This document shows positions 28,991 through 41,369 of a stretch of 64,000 nt of DNA, one piece after another. This DNA is from Choricystis sp. odSpoLacu1. Its lineage: Eukaryota; Chlorophyta; Trebouxiophyceae. The DNA lies in contig OY253652.1 in assembly GCA_958009055.1 (NCBI GenBank), positions 992,001 to 1,056,000 on the forward strand. Reading direction: 5' to 3'. Under the pieces are notes generated by a model. The model did no database searches and had not been told where the DNA came from. It was given only the letters and a program-made list of their open reading frames with translations. The translations under genes and the position numbers were made by a program. Each line of letters starts with the position of its first letter. Within the stretch, counting starts at the first letter, position 1.

Positions 28991-31900
28991 TCACGCCGCC
29001 CCATTCACCGCCACGACGGGCGCCGTCGCCGCGTCCGCGATGACGCGGGCGACGGCCGCCGCGTCGGCGTCGGCGGCCGCGCGCCCGTTGAGCTGCACGC
29101 CCAGCGGCCCCGTCAGTGCGGCCACGCGGGCCAGGTCGCCCCCCTCCACATCGCGCAGGGCCGCCACGATCTCGGCGTCCACCGCCAGGTAGACGTGCAA
29201 GGCGCGGCGGCCGGGGCCGCCGGTGCGGTTGGCGGCGCCCGCGCCAGGGGGCCTGCGCGGCGGCCCACCCTCCCCACCCGCAGACGGCAGGGGGGGCGCA
29301 TCGTGCGCCAACAACCCCGGCCCCATGTCCACGCGCAGCAGGGCCCGCCCCGCGGCGGGGGGGGGGGGCGTAGATGGCGGCAAACCGCCCAAACTCGGCG
29401 TCCGGGGCGCGCGCACAAAAGGCGGCCGCCACCGCCGCCGCGCAGGACGCGGTATGGGCGGCCTGGCGGGCGGCGTCCGCGGTGACGTCGCCCGGGGGTT
29501 CAGGGGTGGGCGGGCGCGGGGGCGGCGGGGGCGGGCCGCGGCGGCGTTTCTTCTTCTTCTTTTGTTTCTTCTTTTTGGGGGGCGCCCGTTTGCTGGGGGC
29601 GGGGGCGTCGGGGTCGAGCTTGAAGGTGGCACCATCGTCGCCCTCGTCGAAGCCTGCATCCTCGGACGCGGGGGCGGGAGGGGGCGCGGGCACCGCCCAC
29701 CGCGTTCCGGCTTCACCACGCGGCCCGGACGCCGCTTCGGGCGGCACCCCCGCCCGCCGCGCCGCCAGCCTCGCCGCCACGTTGGCCGCCTCCCGGAAGC
29801 CGGACAGGGCGGCGCCGTGCATGGTGGCGGGGTGTTTGCGGCAGGTGGCCTCCCCCGCGAAGAAGAGGGACCCGCCGACCGACGCGGCAAGCGCGTCATA
29901 ATCCGCGCCCGACGCGCCGACGGGGATGGACGAGTACGCGCCCCGGGCCAGGGGGTCGGACCCCCACCTCGTGCGCGCGGCGGCGAGGGGGGCGGGGACA
30001 GAGACGCCGCGCGGGGCGAACATGTCGCGTAAAGCGACGAGCGCGCGCTCCACACTCGCCTCCACGCTCTCCCCCTCCAGCTCGTGCGCGGCGGCACCCG
30101 ACACCAGGGCAGCCAGCAGGGGGACACCCGCCACGGCGGCGTACGAGTAGAAGAGGAAGAACTCGCCGCGCGAGCGGTCCGACGGCGCGACGCGGCCAAA
30201 CATGTCGCCCCCTCCCCAGAAGGGAGCGGGGAAGAGCATGACGACCTTGTTGAGCAGGCCAAAGCCCAGGCGGGCGATGGCGTCGCGCTTGGGGGAGGGC
30301 AGCGGGGGGTCGAACTCGATGACGCCGGCTTTGAGGACGCCGAGCGAGGAGGTGACGACCGCCGCGTCTGCCGCGTAGGCGTGCCCCCCCGCTGTCGTCA
30401 CCACGACGCCCGCCCGGCCGTGCGCCACCCGGGTGACGGTGGCGCCGTACATGATGTCGGTGCCGGCCGCCAGGGCGGAGACGAGGCGGCCGTTGCCGCC
30501 CGGGAGAAAGGTGTGGTCGCCCAGCAGTTCGTGCGGGTCGTCCTGGTCCCACTGCGCCAAAGACAGACTGCGCGCGGGGGCCGCGTTGGCAAACTCCAGG
30601 TTGGCCAGGTGCCACTGGAAGAGGGAGGACTCCAGGGCGGCGCGGGCGGCGGGGGGGAGGGCGGCCGCGGTGCCGGCGCGCGGCGCGCGCGGCGCGCGGC
30701 CGCCCGCCGCCCGCTCGGCCGCCGCCGCGCGCTCCGCTGCGCGCGCGGCGGCCGCGGCCTCCCGGTTAACGGTCCACAGAGCCTCCAGGGATCCGCCCAG
30801 GGAGAGGCAGGCGGCGGCCCCCGGGGCGAGGGACGCGCGCAGGCGGTCGCACGCGTCGAGCGCGGCGTTGTAGCCGCGCTCCACATCACCGTCCGCGTCC
30901 CGCGGGGCGGCAGCCCCACCCGCCAGCAGCAGGGGCACATGCTCCGCCCCGGTGTCGATGCGGTGCAGGGGGGCGCCCAGCTGGCGGGCGAGGACGGCGA
31001 GGGGGTTGCCGTCGACGCCCGTGATGATCGACCCCCCCATGTCGCACGTGGCGGCCAGCCCACCGCCAGCGACCACGGCAGCATGCACCCGCCCACCCGG
31101 CCGCGCGTGGCCTTCCAGGACGAGGACGCGGTGCCCCGTTTTGCGGAGTTGGCGGGCGGTGACAAGGCCGGCGATGCCCGCGCCAATGATCAGCACGGTT
31201 CCCCGCCACCCGCCCTCGGGAGGGCCGGCAGGTGGGTCCAGCCCGTCCCCCACCCCAAAGTTGATGAAGCCGTGCGCATCCAGGAAGCGCCAGGCGGCGG
31301 CCACGATGGGGGCGCCCCGGGACGTGGAGCCGCGGAGGGCGTCCTCCAACGTGACGGGCTTGCCGACGTCGGCGCGCCACTGGCCCAGCACCCGGTTGCG
31401 GGCGCGCGCGTAGGCGGTGACCGACATCTCCGGGGGGAGGGCGCCCGCCGTGACTTCGTCGTCGGCCAGGGCGGCGGGCGGGAAGCCGAGGGCAAACCCC
31501 GTCTCGTCGTCGAGGGCGGGGTGGCCGCCACTGCCCGGCATGAAGAGGCCGCTGCCGGTGGCGCCCAGGGGGAGGGAGCCGCCAAAGGTCTGTGTGTGTG
31601 GGAGTGGAGTGTGTGGGAAGGTGGAGGTGAGTGGGCGGTCGGAAACAGGGCGCAAGGCGCGGGGAGGGTTGGGGAGGGGGACCGCCACCCCCTTGCCAAT
31701 TGCGGGCCGCGCGGGCGCCGCCGCGCTCAGGCCGCCGTCCGCGGTCCCCGCCGCCGGGCTCGGGGGGGGGCGCCCCACTCCAGCGTCGTCAGGTGCGCGC
31801 CCGCGCACGACGGGAGGGTGAACACGGCGGGCGGGCGGCGGGAGGGGCGGGGTGGGATGGCGCGGCGGCGGGGGCGGCGTGGGTGCTGGCGTGAGGGGGG

Positions 31901-32280
31901 CGACCGCCCAGAGGACGCGCCCCTCTCCCCCCCCCCCCGCCCCGCCTGCTCCCGCGGCAGCCGGCACACAGCGCACACAACACGTCGGCCGGCGGGCGCG
32001 GGACGCGCGGGACACACGCCCCCCCCCCCCCCCTCCTCACACTCACCGTCCGCCGCGCCGCGTCGGCATCGCCGCCGAGCTCCGACTCGACGCCCCCGCT
32101 GTCAGACGGCGGCGGCGCCGCCCCCGCCCCCCGCACCCGCTTGGCGGCGCGGTCGTTCTCCCGGGTGGCTTCCTTGGCCTGCTTCAGAAACGCAGACCAC
32201 GCAGCGTCGTCGTTGTAGGAGACCGTGGCGCGTTGGCGCGCCGGGCGGTCGGAGCGCGGGGAGACGCCGGTCCCAGGCAT
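28991..32280 (-). CDS. LSD1-type lysine-specific histone demethylase (SWIRM + amine oxidase), apparent frameshift
   Basis: This is an FAD-dependent demethylase of mono- and dimethyl-lysine on histone H3 (LSD1/LDL/FLD family). Exons on the minus strand are 32280-32047 and 31589-28991. A SWIRM domain (GFPPAALADDEVTAG to AAWRFLDAHGFINFGV) precedes the FAD-binding loop VLIIGAGIAGLVTARQL with ARPGGRV. The substrate domain follows, then the amine-oxidase ending SLFFAGEATCRKHPATMHGA. Unlike animal LSD1 there is no tower-like coiled coil; an Ala/Arg-rich insert sits there instead. A basic nuclear-signal tract (KKKKQKKKKKRRR) follows. The frame changes by one surplus base in a 12-base G-run (29357-29368), after which GRALLRVDMGPG... 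continues to the stop. Corrected length is 943 residues. Confidence 0.9.
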
Positions 32281-32491
32281 CTCTGTGGCGCCTCGCGCGC
32301 GCGTGGGAAGTGTGGAAGTGTGATCAAGCACGGGAGTGGGAGTCTCCCGGCCTGCACGCCCCCCTGGTGTGGAGGGATGGCGCGAGGGAGGTTTTTTTGA
32401 GAGGCAGAAGAGAGTGAACAATGGGTCGGTCGTTCAAGATGAAAAACAAGTGAAGAACAAGTGAAAAACAAGACCCCTCTCCCCCCTCTTC

Positions 32492-35400
32492 TCAACCCAC
32501 CCCGCCCAGCCCGCCCGGAGCGTCGTCCGGCGCGTCGTCGTCATCATGGTCCACGGGCGTCGCCACCTCCACCGCGCCGCCTCCACCGCCCCGTGCATCC
32601 AACCCCACCCCCGCCGCGGCAGCCGCCGACCACGCCTCCCCGCGCCCGCTCGCGCCGACGCCCGCCCCTGGCGGCACCTCGCACCGCGCGTCCAGCCCCA
32701 CGTACGCGTCTGAAACGATGTAGAGGTCGAGTGGGCGGGCGGAGGAGGAGGAGGAGGAGGCGTCCACGGCCAGAGCGACGCTCGTGCGACCCACTCCACC
32801 GCCCGCCGTGCGCGCCGCGCCGCGCAACCTCCCGCCCGCATCCACCGCCAGCACGTACCACCCTTCAGGGCGCAGGCCGGGCCAGCGCGGGGTGAGGGCG
32901 TGGGGTGGGGGTGGTGAGCTGCCGCCGCGGTTCAGGCTCACGTCCAGCGTCACGCCGCCGCCGTCGCCGCTCGCTGCGACCACGCGCCACGCGACGCCCA
33001 CGTCGGGCAGCATCCCGATGGACGCCACGGCGCCGTCAGCAACCCGAGGCGATGTGCCCACACTGGCCAGCGCGGCTGCCGCGGTGTCGCGAGGCAGGGA
33101 GGAGAGGCGGATGGAGGGCGGCGTGGCGGCCGCGAGTGCGGCCGCGCCTTCCTGTGACACGCCGACCACCTGCAGCCCCGGCGCGGCGTCCGGCCACACG
33201 CCCTGCACGATGCACTGCAGCAGGGCGGCCGCGGCGACAGCGGCGCCCCCGTCTCCGCGCGCGGACGCGACGTCAACAGCAGCCGCTGCCGCGCGCGCGG
33301 CCGCGCACGCGACCGCGCGCGCGTCTGCCGCCGCGTCGGGCCCCGGCCACGGCGCCCGCGCCAGGTGGGCTTGGAGCAGGATGGATGACTTGGTGGTGGT
33401 GCGCCCGTCCTTCCAGCGCGCGCGCGGTGTCAGCCGGGCGAGGGTCGCGTCGTCGCCGTGGCGCGGGCGCGCGGCGGCACACACAGCATCGCTGCGCGCC
33501 ACTGCGTCCGCCACCCCCCTGAAATGGGCCACGGCAGCGCCCTCGGCAGCCAGGGCGGCCACCGTGGTGGCGGACACGCCGTGCGCGGCGGCGGCCGCGC
33601 CAGCCGGGGTGAGGGTGAGGGGGCGGGTGCCGTCGGTATCGCCGTCGCCAGGCGGCAACTCGACACACCCCGCCGCCTCCAGCGCCCGCAGCGCGCCCTC
33701 CGCCAGGGTGGACAGGTGGTCACTGATGGTGTCTCCCTCCCCATCTGCCAAACCATAGTAGGCGGGGTTGGAGGCTGCGCGGCGGGCGGCCAGGGTCCAG
33801 GTGAGCGCGTCAACGACTGACTGCCTCGAGCGGACGCCCCCCCGCGCGATCAGGCCCAGCACGTGGTCGGGCAGCCCCTCCCCCCACGCCCCCGACTCCA
33901 CGGGTGGCGGGGACGCCAGAAAGGCTTTGACAAAGGGTTTGGCGTCGGCGGCCGCCATGACGACCGCGACGCCGCTGTCGTCGACGCCCGCCCGCCCCGC
34001 GCGCGACACCATGGCCGCCACGTCAGCGGGGGGCACCTCCACATAGGCATCCGCCGCTGCATCGTACGCGTCCGTGCCTTTGACGATGACCAGGCGGGCG
34101 CGGGCGGCGGCGCAGCCCCAGGCGGCGTCATGAGTGGCGACCAACACGCGCAGCGACCCGTCGCCAAACAGCCTCGCCACCAGGGCGGCATCGTGGGGCG
34201 CCAGCCCGGAGTGCAGCACGCCCACACCGAATGTTAATGCATGCTTCAGCGTAGCGTCCCGGGCGGCGGAGGCGGCTGCATCGGCCACACCCCGCGCGCG
34301 CGCGTCCCTCACGAACCCGCCCCCCGCCGCGTCGTCGCCCGCGGCGCACGCGATGAGGTCGACGACCGTCAGCCGGGCTTGACGGCGACTGGACACAAAG
34401 ATGAGGGCGGGGGAGGTGGGGGCGTGGGCCTTGATGGCGGCGTACGAGGGGCGCGCCATGGCGGCCGCGCGCGGCGCGGCGTGCGCGCCGCGGAAGCCTT
34501 GCACATGCACCTCTAGCGGCACGGGGCGGGCGCCCGGGCCAAAGGTGAGCAGGGTGCCGACGCTGGGGGAGATGCCCAGCCAGGCCGCCACGTCGGCGAC
34601 GTTGGGGGCGGGGGCGGAGGCCGCGACGACGCGGAGTGCAGCGCCGGCGCGGACCGCGGCGGAGCGCAGCCTCGTGACCTCCGCCTCCAGGGCGGCGCCC
34701 GCGTCCCCCACGCCCACCATGTGGACGGCATCCACAACCACCAGGCTAAAGGCGGCCACGAGGTCGGCGTCGGGAGTGGGCCGCGTGGCGTCGGCCCAGG
34801 CGGCGGGGGTGGCGACGACGACGTCGGCGTGTGCAGCCGCGCCCCACGACAGACCGCCGCCGCCGCCACCGCCGCCATCGCATCCGCCCACCACGACAGC
34901 CCCCAGGCCGCCATCCAGTCGGGTGCGCCAGTCGGACGCGCGCTTGGCCACGAGGGGGGAGGGGGCGGCGAGGTACAGGACGCGGCCCGGGGAAACAGGC
35001 GGGCGCAGGCTGCCGCTGCCGGCGCTGTCGCCTGCACCACCAACGCCACGCGCCAGCAGCCTTGGACGCAGCACCCTCAACACCGCCACCTCCAGGGCGG
35101 ACGTGGCGCCCGCCCCGGGCGGTGCGGCGAGCAGGAGGGGGGCGTCGGTTTGGTACAGCGCGTGAAACGCGGCCGTCTGCACCGGGTTGAAGTGGGTGAA
35201 CGGCAGCACCGCCTCCGCGGCAGGCCACGCCAGCGCGGTGCGGGGCAGTGGCGTCACATCGGGCAGCGCGGTGAGGGGAGTCGGGTCCACCCGCGGCAGC
35301 GGCAGTGCGCGCAGCGACAGCGGCAGCGCGATCGTCGCCCCCAGCCATGAATCAGCCAGCAGCCTCACGCACAGAGTGGGCGGGGGGGGCGACGTCAACG

Positions 35401-38400
35401 GCAGCGTGATGACGAGGTCGGTGGGGGTGCGGGCCAGGGCGGTGGCACGCGGGAGAGACCACGTGGTTGCGGAGAGCAGTGCGTCGCCACTCCCGTCCTC
35501 CACCCACACGTGCCACTTCAGCGCGCCGCCGCCGCCGTGCACGGCGTCCGTCCACCGAAACGCGGGCGTGATGGTGAGGGTGAGGCGCAGGATGGAGGGC
35601 ATGAGAGGTTGGAGGCGGGCGGAGAGTTCGAGGTGGGGGAACGCGGCGACCGCGTCGGCAACCGGGGCGCCCGCGGCCGGGTGCCGCAACAACTCCCCGA
35701 TCTCCGCCGCGCTGGCGCCCGCCAGCACGTCCAGCGTCGCGCCCGCACCATCCAGCGCGCGCACCACGTCGGCGGGCAGGCGGCGCGACTCCAGCTGCCA
35801 CAGCGGGTGGTCGTGCGGCCAGGCGCGGCGTTCAAAGGCGGTGGCCAGCGCGAGCGCGGACTCGGCCGCGATCGGCCACCCACACCGCACACACACGTCG
35901 AACGCGGCCCGGCACAGGCGGGGCGCGTTGGCGGCGACATAGTTGAGGTCGGCGGTGAGGGAGAAGGAGTCGAGGCGGGCGCGCGAGATGTAGGCTTGAA
36001 GCAGGATGTTGACTTTGGCCGCGCGGTCGAGCGACGCGCCGGGCGCGTCGGGGTCGTCGTCGCCGCCCTTGCGCCCGCGGCCGCCGCCGCCGCGGCCGCC
36101 ACCGCGACCACCGCCGCCGCGAGACGTGGGGCCCGTGAGTTTGCCACCCCCCCCCCCCCCCGCCACTGGTGGCGGCTTTGGCGGCAGCAGCAGCCGCGGC
36201 CCCCGTGCCAAAAGGGCACGCGCCGCGCGCGAGCGCGTCCAGCTCCCCCCCTTCATCCTCCCGCACCGCCACGCTGGCGAACTCGGAGGCGCGGGCCATG
36301 GCGGCCAGCAGGTCGGCCTCTCCGGTGTCGGGTTTGAGGCGGTCGTTGAAGACGCGCACGGTGGCGACGGAGACGTAGTAGTGCGACGCGGTGCGGCCGA
36401 GGTCGGTCGGCGCGATGGCCCCGCTCTCGCCGTCGACGCGCGCCATGCCCGCCTCCTCCAGTTCGGACGCGGCGCCCGTGATCAGGGCGCGCCTGTGACC
36501 TTCCAGCGCTGGGTCCGACGCCAGCTCGGCCCAGGGGATGCCGTAGGCGAGGGGGTTGCGCGCCATGCGGACGGAAAGGTATGTATAGCCGAGCCACGCG
36601 GCGCCCTCCACCACGCTCGCCACTGACCCCAGCACCACCTCCGCATTCAGCGCGTCCGCCAGCACGGGCACCAGCCTCGACTCAATGGGCACCGAGTGCG
36701 TCAACAGGCCCAGGTAGTGGGGCAGGGTGTCGTGGGGGGTGATGATGATGGCCTCCCCACTGTCGTCAAACTGGGGGCGCCCCGCGCGCCCAAAGATCTG
36801 CTGCACATCCAGCATGCCCAGGTTGGTGAACCCACCTTTGCTGGGATTGTACAGCTGGGTGCCCCGTATGACGACGGTGTGGGCGGGCAGGTTGACGCCC
36901 CACGCCAGGGTGGCGGTGCAGACGAGGACGGTGATGTGGCCGTTGGAAAATAAACGTTCGACCAACGATCGATCGGCGCGCAGCATGCCGGCATGGTGGA
37001 TGCCAAACCCGGAGGCCGCCACCTCCTGCAGCTCCCGGTTGCGCGATTTGGCCAGGTCGCGGGCGGCAATGCCGGCGCGCGGGTGGTCGGTGCGGGAGAA
37101 GGCGTCCGCGACGCCACGTGCCGCGGCGGCGGTCGCCAGCGAACGCGCGGTGCGCCCCGTGTCCTTGCGCGAGTGCACAAACACCATGGCCTGGTGGCCG
37201 CGCCGCACCGAGTCCAGCACTTTGTCAAACGCGATGTCGTCCATGGCGGCTCGGGCGGCGGCGACGGCGCGGGCGTGGACGCCGATGAAGGAGGTTTCCA
37301 GCGGGACGGGGCGGTAGGTCGCGTCGAAATGAAAGACGCCCGAAGGGGGGGCGCCCAGGAATGTGGCGACGTCCCTGTGATTCGGCAGCGTGGCCGACAG
37401 ACCCACCACCCGTATGGCGCGCTGGGCGGCCTCCACGCAGCGGTGGGTGCGGGCGACGATGGTTTCGACGACCGCGCCGCGGTCGTCGTTTAACAGGTGA
37501 ACCTCATCTATGATCAGTAAACGCACTGCAGCTGCCGTGGACCCTCCCTCCCCACCCTTGCGCGTGACCACGTCCCACTTCTCCGGTGTCGTCACCAGCA
37601 TGTGGGTGGCTGCCAGCTCGCGGCGGGAGAGCTGCATGTCGCCCGTGAGTTCGAGGACAGCGAGGCCGAGCGGGGCGAGGCGGCGCGAAAAGGCGGCCGT
37701 CACTTCGGCGGCGAGGGCTTTCATGGGGGCCACGTAGACCACTTTGAAGTCGAGGGCGGAGGGGGGGCGGATGGTTGTGGAGGTGGAGGGCCGGCCGCCG
37801 CCGCGCGAGGCCGGCGCGCCACCACCACCAGTCTCGCCACGCCCGATCGCCGCCCCAACCTCACGCAGCACAGTCAGCATCGCAATGTTGGTCTTGCCCG
37901 CCCCCGTGGGCGCGCACACCAACAGGTTGACCCCCGTCGTGAACGCGGTCGCAAAGATGCGGGACTGGATGCGGTTGAGGTGGGTGATGCCTCGAAACGC
38001 GGCGCGCGCCCACGGAGGCAGAGCATCGATGCTCACCAGCGGCTCGTCGCGGCGCACAGCCGCGGGAGGGGGGACGCGCAACTCTTCATACCCCTTCTTG
38101 ACGATGCGCACCGTGCCGGCAGGCAGGGCGGTGCGCGCGTCGGACGCGGGGGCGGCGCCCGGGGCGGCGACAAAGTCAGGGCCGCCCCCCACCGCCGCGT
38201 CGGCCTCTGCGCCCGCCAACCCATCCACCCCGTGCTCCCCGATCCAGGCGGCGTCCGGGTCGGAGCCGGCCGCCCCGCGCGCCACCCGGCGGGCGGCTTT
38301 GCGGGCGGCGCGCTCGGCGGCGCGTTCACCCGCGGTGGCGATGGTCACCGTCGCGCCGAGCGGGCCACTGACGCCCGCCGCAGCGGCATCAGCCGCGCGC

Positions 38401-39087
38401 GCGGCCGCGATCTGGCCCCTCAACCCTGCATCCAGCCTCTTGCGCACGGCCACCAGCTCCTGGACAGCGCCGATGGCGGTGTCGCCCAGCAGGTCGAGCA
38501 GGTCGGCAGCCAGCGCGTCGGGTGGCGACGGCGCGTGCGCGGCCGCGAGCACCGCGCGGGCGGCCGCGGCGGCAACGTGCGAGTCAGCGCGCCCGGCGGA
38601 GGCGGCCACCAGCCAGTCGCGCAGCCAGAGGGCACCCAGCGGTTTTTGGGCGGGCTTTTTGGGGGCCAGGGGGTCGTCTGAATCGTCGTCAGAGGGGGGG
38701 GGGGCGGGTGGTCGTGGCGGCCACGCCAGCAGCCGCCAGCGACGACGCAAACAGGACCCCCACGTCGGTGGTGGTGGTGGTGGTGGTGCTGCCACCACCA
38801 CCACCCGACGATCCGGACGACGCGCTGGCGGCGCCCGACCAGTGCGCGAGCGGCGCGGAGGTAGGCGGGTGGGCAGGGTCGCCAGCGTTCAGGTACGCCC
38901 CATACTCGCTGCCCCCTCCTCCGCCTCCTGCTCCCGCCCAGGCATTGCCTACGACACCAGCATCCACGCCGCCGTCGGCCGCGGCCAGAGACCGCAGGAT
39001 GGAGGTGAGGCGGGTGTGCGCGAGCGAGCCAATGGGGTGGCGACGGGGAGCGGGGGCCACCGCGGTCTCGTCGCTGCCGGCCCCCAT
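32492..39087 (-). CDS. ASCC3: ASCC3/Slh1-type double-cassette RNA helicase (two apparent frameshifts)
   Basis: ASCC3 (yeast Slh1) is the helicase of the ribosome-quality trigger complex, which splits collided ribosomes; in animals it also serves alkylation repair. It is intronless. The first cassette is complete: LNRIQSRIF, CAPTGAGKTN, VYVAPMKALAAE, ELTGDMQL, TTPEKWDVVTRK, IIDEVHLLNDDRG, GLSATLPN, CTATLAWGVNLPAH and IFGRAGRPQFD, then a Sec63 unit with DLGRTASHYY. These match ASCC3 rather than BRR2. The second cassette is degenerate: Walker A reads APPGAGATSA (no Lys) and motif II reads DAVH. Two frame changes of one surplus base lie in a G11 run (38694-38704) and a C15 run (36147-36161). Corrected, the protein has about 2,197 residues, the family's normal size. 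Confidence 0.95.
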
Positions 39088-39226
39088 TGAAGTGGCTGGT
39101 GCGTGGGTGGGCGAGGGAGGGAGAAAGGGAGACAGCGGTTTTGTGTGTCGGGCGTGTGTTTGCGTTGTTTTGACCCACAGAAAGCCCGACCGCGTGCACT
39201 CTGATTGTGATGCACCCTCTCTTCTC

Positions 39227-40951
39227 TCACCACAACCAAAACCGGGGCGCCCGCTTCTCCGCCACGGGCTGCGGGTGGGCCACGTCCGCGGCAGACCCCG
39301 CCACATCAGCCGCCCGCTCCCGCACCGCGGCCGCCGCCGCCTCCACGCTCCCCGCCGCGCGCGCGGCTTGGGTCGCGGCCGCGGCGGCGCCCGCCGCGGC
39401 AACGCGCTCCGCGCGCTGCGCGCGCCCCACCACCGCGCGCCGCAGGGCGGCCGCGTCGTCAGCCAAGCGGGCGCGCCCCCCCACCGCGAACGCGATGGCG
39501 GCATAGCCGGCGAGTGCGGCGGCCGTGACTGCAGCGAGCGTGCGCCACGGCGCGCGTGCGAGGGCAGCGCGCGCGCGGCGCGCGCGCGTGCCGCGGTCCC
39601 ACCCACCCCGCAGCGCTTCCGACCGCCAGGCTTCGTAGGAGGCGTCGGTGGCGGCCTTGACGTCGGCGACGCCGGGGCCGAGGAGGAGGGCGCGCAGAGA
39701 GGCAACGTCGGAGGGAGGACACACGCCCGCCGCGCGGCCGCAGCCGCCGCGGTCGCTGCACACCGACGCAAACGGGGGGGCGGCGCGCGGGGAGGCGGCC
39801 GCATCCAGGACGGAGTCGGAGAAGGGGAGGGCGGGCAGGTCGGGCAGGGCGGCGCGCGAGGCGGCTCGTGAGCAGGAGAGCTCTCCCTCTGTGTACGCGT
39901 CGGCCGCCGTCAGCACCGGCAGGATGACGCTGACGCTGGCATCGGTCAGGGCCCCCACCAGGGTGCGCGCGGCGTGCGTGACGGGGGCGTGGGGGGGCAG
40001 CAGGATGAGGGCGGCGTCGAAGCGGGGGTCGGCGTCCCCCGGTGCGGCCGGGCGGCGGCACGGCGCGCGTTCGGTGTCCAGCGCCGCCGCACGGGCGAGG
40101 AGGCAGTCAGCCACGACGTGGGCGTCTTCCTTGGTCACCACGTCCGCCTCGGCAAAGGTGGCGACCAGCGTGCCACCCCCCGCGGCAAAGGAGCGCCGCG
40201 AGTGCGTGCAGCGACCACCACCGCGCGAGTCGCGTCCATCGAGCGGCACTTCCACCCCGCCCGACGCCAGGGCAGCCACCAGGGACGACTTGCCGGCGCC
40301 CGGGGGGCCGGCCACCAGAATGCGCAGGGACACGGTGTGCGGCGGCAGGCGCGGCACAACAGGGGGCAGCAGCTGCGCGGCGGGAGATAAAGAGGGGACG
40401 GCCGCCCCCGCCGTCAGCGTGGAGGCAGGCAGTTGGGCGTCGCCGCCCCCCACGCTGACGCCGGTGGGCAGGGTGGGGGCCAGCAGGGGGGACAGCGTCG
40501 CCGCGGGGGCCAGCATGATGGGAGGCAGCTGCACCGCCGCCGGCGACGGTGGCGCGGCCGGTGGGGGCGGCATGGTGGGAGCCGCCGCCTGTGGCGGCGT
40601 GGCCGGCGCGGCGTGGGGCGGGGCGGCCGGCGCGGGTTTGGCGGCGGACGCGGGCGGCGACACTCCACGCTGCATCGGCACCGCCGCGCCAAAGGGTTCC
40701 GTCAGGGAGCGCGCCGACAGGCGGGTGGGGCCGGGAGACACGGGCGCGGGCTCCAGGAACGGGGTCGCGTCGTCGGTGGGCGCGGCGGAGGCTGTGGGGA
40801 AAGTGTGTCGAGGCGCCGACTCAGCGAGAGAAAAGAGACGGGGCTCTCTCCCTCCCTCGCACCAGCTGCACACACACACACACACACACACACACGCGCA
40901 CGCATGCACACCTGCCACATCCGACGAGCGGGTGCGGGGGGTGGGGGTCAT
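39227..40951 (-). CDS. septin-like GTPase with C-terminal membrane helix
   Basis: Septins are filament-forming GTPases of the cell cortex, present in several green algae. Exons on the minus strand are 40951-40912 and 40791-39227 (534 aa). After a ~200-residue Pro/Ala-rich N-terminus, G1 reads GPPGAGKSS. The septin core can be followed through FDAALILLPPHAPVTHAA, ASVSVILPVLTAADAYTEGEL (G4 reads TAAD where septins have AKAD) and the septin-specific SDVASLRALLLGPGVADVKAATDASYEAWR. G3 (DTxG) is not evident. A hydrophobic helix (LAAVTAAALAGYAAIAFAVGG) follows, then an Ala-rich amphipathic helix and a basic/aromatic end (KRAPRFWLW). The intron carries a GT microsatellite. Motif decay suggests weak or absent GTPase activity. 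Confidence 0.7.
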   Translation of the reverse strand: MTPTPRTRSSDVAGVHACACVCVCVCVCSWCEGGREPRLFSLAESAPRHTFPTASAAPTDDATPFLEPAPVSPGPTRLSARSLTEPFGAAVPMQRGVSPPASAAKPAPAAPPHAAPATPPQAAAPTMPPPPAAPPSPAAVQLPPIMLAPAATLSPLLAPTLPTGVSVGGGDAQLPASTLTAGAAVPSLSPAAQLLPPVVPRLPPHTVSLRILVAGPPGAGKSSLVAALASGGVEVPLDGRDSRGGGRCTHSRRSFAAGGGTLVATFAEADVVTKEDAHVVADCLLARAAALDTERAPCRRPAAPGDADPRFDAALILLPPHAPVTHAARTLVGALTDASVSVILPVLTAADAYTEGELSCSRAASRAALPDLPALPFSDSVLDAAASPRAAPPFASVCSDRGGCGRAAGVCPPSDVASLRALLLGPGVADVKAATDASYEAWRSEALRGGWDRGTRARRARAALARAPWRTLAAVTAAALAGYAAIAFAVGGRARLADDAAALRRAVVGRAQRAERVAAAGAAAAATQAARAAGSVEAAAAAVRERAADVAGSAADVAHPQPVAEKRAPRFWLW

Positions 40952-41141
40952 GGGGGTTGGGGTTGTGTGGGGAGAGAGAGGGTGGAAACGGCGAGCGAGA
41001 GTGCGGGTCGTTTTCTTTTTTCTTTGCCTCACTCTCCAGGTTTTTAACGCGTCCCGGGTTTTTAACGCGTCCCCACCCCGACCGGCTGTCACCCATCCTG
41101 TTCGCTCAAACACACACACATCCAAACCCGCCCCCGCCACC

Positions 41142-41369
41142 ATGGCCACGTACGCATCCTTCACCACCATCGACAAGGCCATCACGCTCAACCTCATGCT
41201 CGCGCTGCTGGGCCTGGAGTATGTCCAAAGTCGCACCCATCACAACGTGTCTCCCCGCTACATCGGCCTGCGCGAGGTGCCGGGTGCGCAGCCGCCGGAC
41301 GCTGTCCTGAGTGTGTGCGCCCGCGGCGACGCTGCCCAGGCCACCGCCTTTCGCTGGACTCGGCTGTGA
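41142..41369 (+). CDS. small ORF of doubtful coding status (75 aa)
   Basis: A CACCATGGCC start context and a hydrophobic segment (AITLNLMLALLGLEYV) make this ORF plausible, and it follows a promoter-like stretch with two copies of GTTTTTAACGCGTCC near 41040-41070. No homologue is recognised. A different frame entering at about 41350 continues as a Cys-containing peptide (NAFACCLACGALVGHS) to a stop at 41663-41665. The real product may therefore be longer, through an intron or a frame error. It could equally be a gene remnant. Confidence 0.35.
   Translation: MATYASFTTIDKAITLNLMLALLGLEYVQSRTHHNVSPRYIGLREVPGAQPPDAVLSVCARGDAAQATAFRWTRL

Noticed and set aside
30084..32417. 777-residue plus-strand ORF opposite the LSD1-type gene
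   Set aside because: It is a shadow frame; the minus strand has a complete SWIRM and amine-oxidase motif set.
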